DNA of 64,000 nucleotides from Auanema rhodensis (taxonomy: Eukaryota > Nematoda > Chromadorea > Rhabditida > Rhabditidae). Below the pieces are notes generated by a model. The model searched no databases and was not told where the DNA came from. It saw only the letters and a program-made list of their open reading frames with translations. The stretch is from positions 496,001 through 560,000 of the forward strand of contig OZ059894.1 in NCBI GenBank assembly GCA_964057225.1. Reading direction: 5' to 3'. Below, piece after piece: positions 37,857 through 51,760 of this stretch; the stretch's first letter is position 1; the number at the start of each line of letters is the position of its first letter. The position numbers and the translations under genes were made by a program.

Positions 37857-40800
37857 TGTTTTTAGACTAATATGGACATGGGGAATCTAATTTTGAAAAC
37901 CGCATCTCTTTATCTTTCACGTGAAGCGAGCTACATACCAAGTGCACATCACGTGTACATTTAATTAGCATAAATTAAAGTTCACGTAAATTTCAAAGTC
38001 ATGGTTACCATGAACCAATATCAATAAAAATTTGTTTTTAGACTAATATGGACATGGGGAATCTAATTTTGAAAACCGCATCTCTTTATCTTTCACGTGA
38101 AGCGAGTTACATACCAAGTGCACATCACGTGTACATTTAATTAGCATAAATTAAAGTTCACGTAAATTTCAAAGTCATGGTTACCATGAACCAATATCAA
38201 TAAAAATTTGTTTTTAGACTAATATGGACATGGGGAATCTAATTTTGAAAACCGCATCTCTTTATCTTTCACGTGAAGCGAGTTACATACCAAGTGCACA
38301 TCACGTGTACATTTAATTAGCATAAATTAAAGTTCACGTAAATTTCAAAGTCATGGTTACCATGCACCAATATCAATAAAAATTTGTTTTTAGACTAATA
38401 TGGACATGGGGAATCTAATTTTGAAAACCGCATCTTTTTATCTTTTACGTGAAGCGAGTTACATACCAAGTGCACATCACGTGTACATTTAATTAGCATA
38501 AATTAAAGTTCACGTAATTTTCAAAGACATGGTTACCATGAACCAATATCAATAAAAATTTGTTTTTAGACTAATATGGACATGGGGAATCTAATTTTGA
38601 AAACCGCATCTCTTTATCTTTCACGTGAAGCGAGCTACATACCAAGTGCACATCACGTGTACATTTAATTAGCATAAATTAAAGTTCACGTAAATTTCAA
38701 AGTCATGGTTACCATGAACCAATATCAATAAAAATTTGTTTTTAGACTAATATGGACATGGGGAATCTAATTTTGAAAACCGCATCTCTTTATCTTTCAC
38801 GTGAAGCGAGTTACATACCAAGTGCACATCACGTGTACATTTAATTAGCATAAATTAAAGTTCACGTAAATTTCAAAGTCATGGTTACCATGAACCAATA
38901 TCAATAAAAATTTGTTTTTAGACTAATATGGACATGGGGAATCTAATTTTGAAAACCGCATCTCTTTATCTTTCACGTGAAGCGAGTTACATACCAAGTG
39001 CACATCACGTGTACATTTAATTAGCATAAATTAAAGTTCACGTAAATTTCAAAGTCATGGTTACCATGCACCAATATCAATAAAACTTTGTTTTTAGACT
39101 AATATGGACATGGGGAATCTAATTTTGAAAACCGCATCTCTTTATCTTTCACGTGAAGCGAGTTACATACCAAGTGCACATCACGTGTACATTTAATTAG
39201 CATAAATTAAAGTTCACGTAATTTTCAAAGACATGGTTACCATGAACCAATATCAATAAAAATTTGTTTTTAGACTAATATGGACATGGGGAATCTAATT
39301 TTGAAAACCGCATCTCTTTATCTTTCACGTGAAGCGAGCTACATACCAAGTGCACATCACGTGTACATTTAATTAGCATAAATTAAAGTTCACGTAAATT
39401 TCAAAGTCATGGTTACCAAGAACCAATATCAATAAAAATTTGTTTTTAGACTAATATGGACATGGGGAATCTAATTTTGAAAACCGCATCTTTTTATCTT
39501 TCACGTGAAGCGAGTTACATACCAAGTGCACATCACGTGTACATTTAATTAGCATAAATTAAAGTTCACGTAAATTTCAAAGTCATGGTTACCATGCACC
39601 AATATCAATAAAACTTTGTTTTTAGACTAATATGGACATGGGGAATCTAATTTTGAAAACCGCATCTCTTTATCTTTCACGTGAAGCAAGTTACATACCA
39701 AGTGCACATCACGTGTACATTTAATTAGCATAAATTAAAGTACACGTAAATTTCAAAGTCATGGTTACCATGCACCAATATCAATAAAAATTTGTTTTTA
39801 GACTAATATGGACATGGGGAATCTAATTTTGAAAACCGCATCTCTTTATCTTTCACGTGAAGCGAGTTACATACCAAGTGCACATCACGTGTACATTTAA
39901 TTAGCATAAATTAAAGTTCACGTAAATTTCAAAGTCATGGTAACCATGAACCAATATCAATAAAAATTTGTTTTTAGACTATTATGGACATGGGGAATCT
40001 AATTTTGAAAACCGCATCTCTTTATCTTTCACGTGAAGCGAGTTACATACCAAGTGCACATCACGTGTACATTTAATTAGCATAAATTAAAGTTCACGTA
40101 AATTTCAAAGTCATGGTTACCATGCACCAATATCAATAAAACTTTGTTTTTAGACTAATATGGACATGGGGAATCTAATTTTGAAAACCGCATCTCTTTA
40201 TCTTTCACGTGAAGCGAGTTACATACCAAGTGCACATCACGTGTACATTTAATTAGCATAAATTAAAGTTCACGTAAATTTCAAAGTCATGGTTACCATG
40301 CACCAATATCAATAAAAATTTGTTTTTAGACTAATATGGACATGGGGAATCTAATTTTGAAAACCGCATCTCTTTATCTTTCACGTGAAGCGAGTTACAT
40401 ACCAAGTGCACATCACGTGTACATTTAATTAGCATAAATTAAAGTTCACGTAAATTTCAAAGTCATGGTTACCATGCACCAATATCAATAAAAATTTGTT
40501 TTTAGACTAATATGGACATGGGGAATCTAATTTTGAAAACCGCATCTCTTTATCTTTCACGTGAAGCTAGTTACATACCAAGTGCACATCACGTGTACAT
40601 TTAATTAGCATAAATTAAAGTTCACGTAAATTTCAAAGTCATGGTTACCATGAACCAATATCAATAAAAATTTGTTTTTAGACTAATATGGACATGGGGA
40701 ATCTAATTTTGAAAACCGCATCTCTTTATCTTTCACGTGAAGCGAGTTACATACCAAGTGCACATCACGTGTACATTTAATTAGCATAAATTAAAGTTCA

Positions 40801-41024
40801 CGTAAATTTCAAAGTCATGGTTACCATGCACCAATATCAATAAAAATTTGTTTTTAGACTAATATGGACATGGGGAATCTAATTTTGAAAACCGCATCTC
40901 TTTATCTTTCACGTGAAGCGAGTTACATACCAAGTGCACATCACGTGTACATTTAATTAGCATAAATTAAAGTTCACGTAATTTTCAAAGACATGGTTAC
41001 CATGAACCAATATCAATAAAAATT
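37857..41024 (+). repeat. 18-monomer block, copy 1 (m215-m232)
   Basis: Rare markers: cttttta with ttttac (m218), ttaccaag (m223), aaactt (m221, m224, m227), gtacacg (m225), private ggtaacc (m226), ctattatgg (m227), ctagtt (m230), taatttt (m232). All except ggtaacc recur exactly 5,280 bp (30 monomers) downstream. The left edge is inside m214 and the right edge inside m232, where the second copy switches to gcacc+aaactt. Confidence 0.9.
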
Positions 41025-43136
41025 TGTTTTTAGACTAATATGGACATGGGGAATCTAATTTTGAAAACCGCATCTCTTTATCTTTCACGTGAAGCAAGCT
41101 ACATACCAAGTGCACATCACGTGTACATTTAATTAGCATAAATTAAAGTTCACGTAAATTTCAAAGTCATGGTTACCATGCACCAATATCAATAAAAATT
41201 TGTTTTTAGACTAATATGGACATGGGGAATCTAATTTTGAAAACCGCATCTCTTTATCTTTCACGTGAAGCGAGTTACATACCAAGTGCACATCACGTGT
41301 ACATTTAATTAGCATAAATTAAAGTTCACGTAAATTTCAAAGTCATGGTTACCATGAACCAATATCAATAAAAATTTGTTTTTAGACTAATATGGACATG
41401 GGGAATCCAATTTTGAAAACCGCATCTCTTTATCTTTCACGTGAAGCGAGTTACATACCAAGTGCACATCACGTGTACATTTAATTAGCATAAATTAAAG
41501 TTCACGTAAATTTCAAAGTCATGGTTACCATAAACCAATATCAATAAAAATTTGTTTTTAGACTAATATGGACATGGGGAATCTAATTTTGAAAACCGCA
41601 TCTCTTTATCTTTCACGTGAAGCGAGTTACATACCAAGTGCACATCACGTGTACATTTAATTAGCATGAATTAAAGTTCACGTAAATTTCAAAGTCATGG
41701 TTACCATGCACCAATATCAATAAAAATTTGTTTTTAGACTAATATGGACATGGGGAATCTAATTTTGAAAACCGCATCTCTTTATCTTTCACGTGAAGCG
41801 AGTTACATACCAAGTGCACATCACGTGTACATTTAATTAGCATAAATTAAAGTTCACGTAATTTTCAAAGACATGGTTACCATGAACCAATATCAATAAA
41901 AATTTGTTTTTAGACTAATATGGACATGGGGAATCTAATTTTGAAAACCGCATCTCTTTATCTTTCACGTGAAGCGAGCTACATACCAAGTGCACATCAC
42001 GTGTACATTTAATTAGCATAAATTAAAGTTCACGTAAATTTCAAAGTCATGGTTACCATGAACCAATATCAATAAAAATTTGTTTTTAGACTAATATGGA
42101 CATGGGGAATCTAATTTTGAAAACCGCATCTCTTTATCTTTCACGTGAAGCGAGTTACATACCAAGTGCACATCACGTGTACATTTAATTAGCATAAATT
42201 AAAGTTCACGTAAATTTCAAAGTCATGGTTACCATGAACCAATATCAATAAAAATTTGTTTTTAGACTAATATGGACATGGGGAATCTAATTTTGAAAAC
42301 CGCATCTCTTTATCTTTCACGTGAAGCGAGTTACATACCAAGTGCACATCACGTGTACATTTAATTAGCATAAATTAAAGTTCACGTAAATTTCAAAGTC
42401 ATGGTTACCATGCACCAATATCAATAAAAATTTGTTTTTAGACTAATATGGACATGGGGAATCTAATTTTGAAAACCGCATCTTTTTATCTTTTACGTGA
42501 AGCGAGTTACATACCAAGTGCACATCACGTGTACATTTAATTAGCATAAATTAAAGTTCATGTAATTTTCAAAGACATGGTTACCATGAACCAATATCAA
42601 TAAAAATTTGTTTTTAGACTAATATGGACATGGGGAATCTAATTTTGAAAACCGCATCTCTTTATCTTTCACGTGAAGCGAGCTACATACCAAGTGCACA
42701 TCACGTGTACATTTAATTAGCATAAATTAAAGTTCACGTAAATTTCAAAGTCATGGTTACCATGAACCAATATCAATAAAAATTTGTTTTTAGACTAATA
42801 TGGACATGGGGAATCTAATTTTGAAAACCGCATCTCTTTATCTTTCACGTGAAGCGAGTTACATACCAAGTGCACATCACGTGTACATTTAATTAGCATA
42901 AATTAAAGTTCACGTAAATTTCAAAGTCATGGTTACCATGAACCAATATCAATAAAAATTTGTTTTTAGACTAATATGGACATGGGGAATCTAATTTTGA
43001 AAACCGCATCTTTTTATCTTTTACGTGAAGCGAGTTACATACCAAGTGCACATCACGTGTACATTTAATTAGCATAAATTAAAGTTCACGTAAATTTCAA
43101 AGTCATGGTTACCATGAACCAATATCAATAAAAATT
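41025..43136 (+). repeat. zone 5 segment m233-m244
   Basis: caagct gcacc (m233, combines two usually separate changes); gaacc; gaatccaat+ataaacc; catgaatt; taatttt; gagct; gaacc; gcacc; cttttta+ttttac+catgtaatttt (m241); gagct; gaacc; cttttta+ttttac with taaattt (m244). m232-m243 match m301-m312, 12,144 bp downstream. Confidence 0.83.
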
Positions 43137-46100
43137 TGTTTTTAGACTAATATGGACATGGGGAATCTAATTTTGAAAACCGCATCTCTTTATCTTTCAC
43201 GTGAAGCGAGCTACATACCAAGTGCACATCACGTGTACATTTAATTAGCATAAATTAAAGTTCACGTAAATTTCAAAGTCATGGTTACCATGAACCAATA
43301 TCAATAAAAATTTGTTTTTAGACTAATATGGACATGGGGAATCTAATTTTGAAAACCGCATCTCTTTATCTTTCACGTGAAGCGAGTTACATACCAAGTG
43401 CACATCACGTGTACATTTAATTAGCATAAATTAAAGTTCACGTAAATTTCAAAGTCATGGTTACCATGAACCAATATCAATAAAAATTTGTTTTTAGACT
43501 AATATGGACATGGGGAATCTAATTTTGAAAACCGCATCTCTTTATCTTTCACGTGAAGCGAGTTACATACCAAGTGCACATCACGTGTACATTTAATTAG
43601 CATAAATTAAAGTTCACGTAAATTTCAAAGTCATGGTTACCATGCACCAATATCAATAAAAATTTGTTTTTAGACTAATATGGACATGGGGAATCTAATT
43701 TTGAAAACCGCATCTTTTTATCTTTTACGTGAAGCGAGTTACATACCAAGTGCACATCACGTGTACATTTAATTAGCATAAATTAAAGTTCACGTAATTT
43801 TCAAAGACATGGTTACCATGAACCAATATCAATAAAAATTTGTTTTTAGACTAATATGGACATGGGGAATCTAATTTTGAAAACCGCATCTCTTTATCTT
43901 TCACGTGAAGCGAGCTACATACCAAGTGCACATCACGTGTACATTTAATTAGCATAAATTAAAGTTCACGTAAATTTCAAAGTCATGGTTACCATGAACC
44001 AATATCAATAAAAATTTGTTTTTAGACTAATATGGACATGGGGAATCTAATTTTGAAAACCGCATCTCTTTATCTTTCACGTGAAGCGAGTTACATACCA
44101 AGTGCACATCACGTGTACATTTAATTAGCATAAATTAAAGTTCACGTAAATTTCAAAGTCATGGTTACCATGAACCAATATCAATAAAAATTTGTTTTTA
44201 GACTAATATGGACATGGGGAATCTAATTTTGAAAACCGCATCTCTTTATCTTTCACGTGAAGCGAGTTACATACCAAGTGCACATCACGTGTACATTTAA
44301 TTAGCATAAATTAAAGTTCACGTAAATTTCAAAGTCATGGTTACCATGCACCAATATCAATAAAACTTTGTTTTTAGACTAATATGGACATGGGGAATCT
44401 AATTTTGAAAACCGCATCTCTTTATCTTTCACGTGAAGCGAGTTACATACCAAGTGCACATCACGTGTACATTTAATTAGCATAAATTAAAGTTCACGTA
44501 ATTTTCAAAGACATGGTTACCATGAACCAATATCAATAAAAATTTGTTTTTAGACTAATATGGACATGGGGAATCTAATTTTGAAAACCGCATCTCTTTA
44601 TCTTTCACGTGAAGCGAGCTACATACCAAGTGCACATCACGTGTACATTTAATTAGCATAAATTAAAGTTCACGTAAATTTCAAAGTCATGGTTACCAAG
44701 AACCAATATCAATAAAAATTTGTTTTTAGACTAATATGGACATGGGGAATCTAATTTTGAAAACCGCATCTTTTTATCTTTCACGTGAAGCGAGTTACAT
44801 ACCAAGTGCACATCACGTGTACATTTAATTAGCATAAATTAAAGTTCACGTAAATTTCAAAGTCATGGTTACCATGCACCAATATCAATAAAACTTTGTT
44901 TTTAGACTAATATGGACATGGGGAATCTAATTTTGAAAACCGCATCTCTTTATCTTTCACGTGAAGCAAGTTACATACCAAGTGCACATCACGTGTACAT
45001 TTAATTAGCATAAATTAAAGTACACGTAAATTTCAAAGTCATGGTTACCATGCACCAATATCAATAAAAATTTGTTTTTAGACTAATATGGACATGGGGA
45101 ATCTAATTTTGAAAACCGCATCTCTTTATCTTTCACGTGAAGCGAGTTACATACCAAGTGCACATCACGTGTACATTTAATTAGCATAAATTAAAGTTCA
45201 CGTAAATTTCAAAGTCATGGTTACCATGAACCAATATCAATAAAAATTTGTTTTTAGACTATTATGGACATGGGGAATCTAATTTTGAAAACCGCATCTC
45301 TTTATCTTTCACGTGAAGCGAGTTACATACCAAGTGCACATCACGTGTACATTTAATTAGCATAAATTAAAGTTCACGTAAATTTCAAAGTCATGGTTAC
45401 CATGCACCAATATCAATAAAACTTTGTTTTTAGACTAATATGGACATGGGGAATCTAATTTTGAAAACCGCATCTCTTTATCTTTCACGTGAAGCGAGTT
45501 ACATACCAAGTGCACATCACGTGTACATTTAATTAGCATAAATTAAAGTTCACGTAAATTTCAAAGTCATGGTTACCATGCACCAATATCAATAAAAATT
45601 TGTTTTTAGACTAATATGGACATGGGGAATCTAATTTTGAAAACCGCATCTCTTTATCTTTCACGTGAAGCGAGTTACATACCAAGTGCACATCACGTGT
45701 ACATTTAATTAGCATAAATTAAAGTTCACGTAAATTTCAAAGTCATGGTTACCATGCACCAATATCAATAAAAATTTGTTTTTAGACTAATATGGACATG
45801 GGGAATCTAATTTTGAAAACCGCATCTCTTTATCTTTCACGTGAAGCTAGTTACATACCAAGTGCACATCACGTGTACATTTAATTAGCATAAATTAAAG
45901 TTCACGTAAATTTCAAAGTCATGGTTACCATGAACCAATATCAATAAAAATTTGTTTTTAGACTAATATGGACATGGGGAATCTAATTTTGAAAACCGCA
46001 TCTCTTTATCTTTCACCTGAAGCGAGTTACATACCAAGTGCACATCACGTGTACATTTAATTAGCATAAATTAAAGTTCACGTAAATTTCAAAGTCATGG

Positions 46101-46304
46101 TTACCATGCACCAATATCAATAAAAATTTGTTTTTAGACTAATATGGACATGGGGAATCTAATTTTGAAAACCGCATCTCTTTATCTTTCACGTGAAGCG
46201 AGTTACATACCAAGTGCACATCACGTGTACATTTAATTAGCATAAATTAAAGTTCACGTAATTTTCAAAGACATGGTTACCATGCACCAATATCAATAAA
46301 ACTT
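43137..46304 (+). repeat. 18-monomer block, copy 2 (m245-m262)
   Basis: Counterpart of 37857-41024 at +5,280 bp: ttaccaag near 44697, gtacacg near 45021, ctattatgg near 45259, ctagtt in m260. Private cacctgaag in m261 changes box 1 to CACCTG, still CANNTG. m262 ends gcacc+aaactt instead of gaacc, and downstream counterparts then run at 29 rather than 30 monomers. Confidence 0.9.
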
Positions 46305-48064
46305 TGTTTTTAGACTAATATGTACATGGGGAATCTAATTTTGAAAACCGCATCTCTTTATCTTTCACGTGAAGCAAGTTACATACCAAGTGCACATCAC
46401 GTGTACATTTAATTAGCATAAATTAAAGTTCACGTAAATTTCAAAGTCATGGTTACCATGAACCAATATCAATAAAAATTTGTTTTTAGACTAATATGGA
46501 CATGGGGAATCCAATTTTGAAAACCGCATCTCTTTATCTTTCACGTGAAGCGAGTTACATACCAAGTGCACATCACGTGTACATTTAATTAGCATAAATT
46601 AAAGTTCACGTAAATTTCAAAGTCATGGTTACCATAAACCAATATCAATAAAAATTTGTTTTTAGACTAATATGGACATGGGGAATCTAATTTTGAAAAC
46701 CGCATCTCTTTATCTTTCACGTGAAGCGAGTTACATACCAAGTGCACATCACGTGTACATTTAATTAGCATGAATTAAAGTTCACGTAAATTTCAAAGTC
46801 ATGGTTACCATGCACCAATATCAATAAAAATTTGTTTTTAGACTAATATGGACATGGGGAATCTAATTTTGAAAACCGCATCTCTTTATCTTTCACGTGA
46901 AGCGAGTTACATACCAAGTGCACATCACGTGTACATTTAATTAGCATAAATTAAAGTTCACGTAATTTTCAAAGACATGGTTACCATGAACCAATATCAA
47001 TAAAAATTTGTTTTTAGACTAATATGGACATGGGGAATCTAATTTTGAAAACCGCATCTCTTTATCTTTCACGTGAAGCGAGTTACATACCAAGTGCACA
47101 TCACGTGTACATTTAATTAGCATGAATTAAAGTTCACGTAATTTTCAAAGACATGGTTACCATGCACCAATATCAATAAAACTTTGTTTTTAGACTAATA
47201 TGTACATGGGGAATCTAATTTTGAAAACCGCATCTCTTTATCTTTCACGTGAAGCAAGTTACATACCAAGTGCACATCACGTGTACATTTAATTAGCATA
47301 AATTAAAGTTCACGTAAATTTCAAAGTCATGGTTACCATGAACCAATATCAATAAAAATTTGTTTTTAGACTAATATGGACATGGGGAATCCAATTTTGA
47401 AAACCGCATCTCTTTATCTTTCACGTGAAGCGAGTTACATACCAAGTGCACATCACGTGTACATTTAATTAGCATAAATTAAAGTTCACGTAAATTTCAA
47501 AGTCATGGTTACCATAAACCAATATCAATAAAAATTTGTTTTTAGACTAATATGGACATGGGGAATCTAATTTTGAAAACCGCATCTCTTTATCTTTCAC
47601 GTGAAGCGAGTTACATACCAAGTGCACATCACGTGTACATTTAATTAGCATGAATTAAAGTTCACGTAAATTTCAAAGTCATGGTTACCATGCACCAATA
47701 TCAATAAAAATTTGTTTTTAGACTAATATGGACATGGGGAATCTAATTTTGAAAACCGCATCTCTTTATCTTTCACGTGAAGCGAGTTACATACCAAGTG
47801 CACATCACGTGTACATTTAATTAGCATAAATTAAAGTTCACGTAATTTTCAAAGACATGGTTACCATGAACCAATATCAATAAAAATTTGTTTTTAGACT
47901 AATATGGACATGGGGAATCTAATTTTGAAAACCGCATCTCTTTATCTTTCACGTGAAGCGAGTTACATACCAAGTGCACATCACGTGTACATTTAATTAG
48001 CATGAATTAAAGTTCACGTAAATTTCAAAGTCATGGTTACCATGCACCAATATCAATAAAAATT
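46305..48064 (+). repeat. 5-monomer HOR in tandem (m263-m267, m268-m272)
   Basis: Two 880-bp units: tgtaca+caag gaacc; gaatccaat+ataaacc; catgaatt gcacc; taatttt gaacc; catgaatt gcacc. The last monomer has taatttt and aaactt in the first unit but taaattt and no aaactt in the second. m235-m237 are an earlier form of the middle three. Confidence 0.9.
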
Positions 48065-48240
48065 TGTTTTTAGACTAATATGGACATGGGGAATCTAATT
48101 TTGAAAACCGCATCTCTTTATCTTTCACGTGAAGCGAGTTACATACCAAGTGCACATCACGTGTACATTTAATTAGCATAAATTAAAGTTCACGTAATTT
48201 TCAAAGACATGGTTACCATGAACCAATATCAATAAAAATT
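48065..48240 (+). repeat. single linking monomer m273
   Basis: taatttt/agaca gaacc monomer between the 5-monomer pair and the 10-monomer pair. With m274-m276 it forms the tetramer taatttt, gagct, gaacc, gcacc that recurs through zone 5. Confidence 0.8.
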
Positions 48241-50000
48241 TGTTTTTAGACTAATATGGACATGGGGAATCTAATTTTGAAAACCGCATCTCTTTATCTT
48301 TCACGTGAAGCGAGCTACATACCAAGTGCACATCACGTGTACATTTAATTAGCATAAATTAAAGTTCACGTAAATTTCAAAGTCATGGTTACCATGAACC
48401 AATATCAATAAAAATTTGTTTTTAGACTAATATGGACATGGGGAATCTAATTTTGAAAACCGCATCTCTTTATCTTTCACGTGAAGCGAGTTACATACCA
48501 AGTGCACATCACGTGTACATTTAATTAGCATAAATTAAAGTTCACGTAAATTTCAAAGTCATGGTTACCATGAACCAATATCAATAAAAATTTGTTTTTA
48601 GACTAATATGGACATGGGGAATCTAATTTTGAAAACCGCATCTCTTTATCTTTCACGTGAAGCGAGTTACATACCAAGTGCACATCACGTGTACATTTAA
48701 TTAGCATAAATTAAAGTTCACGTAAATTTCAAAGTCATGGTTACCATGCACCAATATCAATAAAAATTTGTTTTTAGACTAATATGGACATGGGGAATCT
48801 AATTTTGAAAACCGCATCTTTTTATCTTTTACGTGAAGCGAGTTACATACCAAGTGCACATCACGTGTACATTTAATTAGCATAAATTAAAGTTCATGTA
48901 ATTTTCAAAGACATGGTTACCATGAACCAATATCAATAAAAATTTGTTTTTAGACTAATATGGACATGGGGAATCTAATTTTGAAAACCGCATCTCTTTA
49001 TCTTTCACGTGAAGCGAGCTACATACCAAGTGCACATCACGTGTACATTTAATTAGCATAAATTAAAGTTCACGTAAATTTCAAAGTCATGGTTACCATG
49101 AACCAATATCAATAAAAATTTGTTTTTAGACTAATATGGACATGGGGAATCTAATTTTGAAAACCGCATCTCTTTATCTTTCACGTGAAGCGAGTTACAT
49201 ACCAAGTGCACATCACGTGTACATTTAATTAGCATAAATTAAAGTTCACGTAAATTTCAAAGTCATGGTTACCATGAACCAATATCAATAAAAATTTGTT
49301 TTTAGACTAATATGGACATGGGGAATCTAATTTTGAAAACCGCATCTCTTTATCTTTCACGTGAAGCGAGTTACATACCAAGTGCACATCACGTGTACAT
49401 TTAATTAGCATAAATTAAAGTTCACGTAAATTTCAAAGTCATGGTTACCATGCACCAATATCAATAAAACTTTGTTTTTAGACTAATATGGACATGGGGA
49501 ATCTAATTTTGAAAACCGCATCTCTTTAACTTTCACGTGAAGCGAGCTACATACCAAGTGCACATCACGTGTACATTTAATTAGCATAAATTAAAGTTCA
49601 CGTAAATTTCAAAGTCATGGTTACCATGAACCAATATCAATAAAAATTTGTTTTTAGACTAATATGGACATGGGGAATCTAATTTTGAAAACCGCATCTC
49701 TTTATCTTTCACGTGAAGCGAGTTACATACCAAGTGCACATCACGTGTACATTTAATTAGCATAAATTAAAGTTCACGTAAATTTCAAAGTCATGGTTAC
49801 CATGAACCAATATCAATAAAAATTTGTTTTTAGACTAATATGGACATGGGGAATCTAATTTTGAAAACCGCATCTCTTTATCTTTCACGTGAAGCGAGTT
49901 ACATACCAAGTGCACATCACGTGTACATTTAATTAGCATAAATTAAAGTTCACGTAAATTTCAAAGTCATGGTTACCATGCACCAATATCAATAAAACTT
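48241..50000 (+). repeat. 10-monomer HOR, copy 1 (m274-m283), 1,760 bp
   Basis: gagct; gaacc; gcacc; cttttta+ttttac+catgtaatttt; gagct; gaacc; aaactt; ttaac+gagct; gaacc; aaactt. The rare ctttaac change at 49529 recurs at 51289, exactly 1,760 bp on. Internally it is tetramer plus trimers, so it was itself assembled from smaller units. Confidence 0.9.
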
Positions 50001-51760
50001 TGTTTTTAGACTAATATGTACATGGGGAATCTAATTTTGAAAACCGCATCTCTTTATCTTTCACGTGAAGCGAGCTACATACCAAGTGCACATCACGTGT
50101 ACATTTAATTAGCATAAATTAAAGTTCACGTAAATTTCAAAGTCATGGTTACCATGAACCAATATCAATAAAAATTTGTTTTTAGACTAATATGGACATG
50201 GGGAATCTAATTTTGAAAACCGCATCTCTTTATCTTTCACGTGAAGCGAGTTACATACCAAGTGCACATCACGTGTACATTTAATTAGCATAAATTAAAG
50301 TTCACGTAAATTTCAAAGTCATGGTTACCATGAACCAATATCAATAAAAATTTGTTTTTAGACTAATATGGACATGGGGAATCTAATTTTGAAAACCGCA
50401 TCTCTTTATCTTTCACGTGAAGCGAGTTACATACCAAGTGCACATCACGTGTACATTTAATTAGCATAAATTAAAGTTCACGTAAATTTCAAAGTCATGG
50501 TTACCATGCACCAATATCAATAAAAATTTGTTTTTAGACTAATATGGACATGGGGAATCTAATTTTGAAAACCGCATCTTTTTATCTTTTACGTGAAGCG
50601 AGTTACATACCAAGTGCACATCACGTGTACATTTAATTAGCATAAATTAAAGTTCATGTAATTTTCAAAGACATGGTTACCATGAACCAATATCAATAAA
50701 AATTTGTTTTTAGACTAATATGGACATGGGGAATCTAATTTTGAAAACCGCATCTCTTTATCTTTCACGTGAAGCGAGCTACATACCAAGTGCACATCAC
50801 GTGTACATTTAATTAGCATAAATTAAAGTTCACGTAAATTTCAAAGTCATGGTTACCATGAACCAATATCAATAAAAATTTGTTTTTAGACTAATATGGA
50901 CATGGGGAATCTAATTTTGAAAACCGCATCTCTTTATCTTTCACGTGAAGCGAGTTACATACCAAGTGCACATCACGTGTACATTTAATTAGCATAAATT
51001 AAAGTTCACGTAAATTTCAAAGTCATGGTTACCATGAACCAATATCAATAAAAATTTGTTTTTAGACTAATATGGACATGGGGAATCTAATTTTGAAAAC
51101 CGCATCTCTTTATCTTTCACGTGAAGCGAGTTACATACCAAGTGCACATCACGTGTACATTTAATTAGCATAAATTAAAGTTCACGTAAATTTCAAAGTC
51201 ATGGTTACCATGCACCAATATCAATAAAACTTTGTTTTTAGACTAATATGGACATGGGGAATCTAATTTTGAAAACCGCATCTCTTTAACTTTCACGTGA
51301 AGCGAGCTACATACCAAGTGCACATCACGTGTACATTTAATTAGCATAAATTAAAGTTCACGTAAATTTCAAAGTCATGGTTACCATGAACCAATATCAA
51401 TAAAAATTTGTTTTTAGACTAATATGGACATGGGGAATCTAATTTTGAAAACCGCATCTCTTTATCTTTCACGTGAAGCGAGTTACATACCAAGTGCACA
51501 TCACGTGTACATTTAATTAGCATAAATTAAAGTTCACGTAAATTTCAAAGTCATGGTTACCATGAACCAATATCAATAAAAATTTGTTTTTAGACTAATA
51601 TGGACATGGGGAATCTAATTTTGAAAACCGCATCTCTTTATCTTTCACGTGAAGCGAGTTACATACCAAGTGCACATCACGTGTACATTTAATTAGCATA
51701 AATTAAAGTTCACGTAAATTTCAAAGTCATGGTTACCATGCACCAATATCAATAAAACTT
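50001..51760 (+). repeat. 10-monomer HOR, copy 2 (m284-m293), 1,760 bp
   Basis: Abuts copy 1. The only marker difference I saw is tgtaca in its first monomer (m284), a variant that also begins the following 8-monomer module, suggesting short-tract conversion or a breakpoint there. m293 is counted both here and as the start of the next module. Confidence 0.9.
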
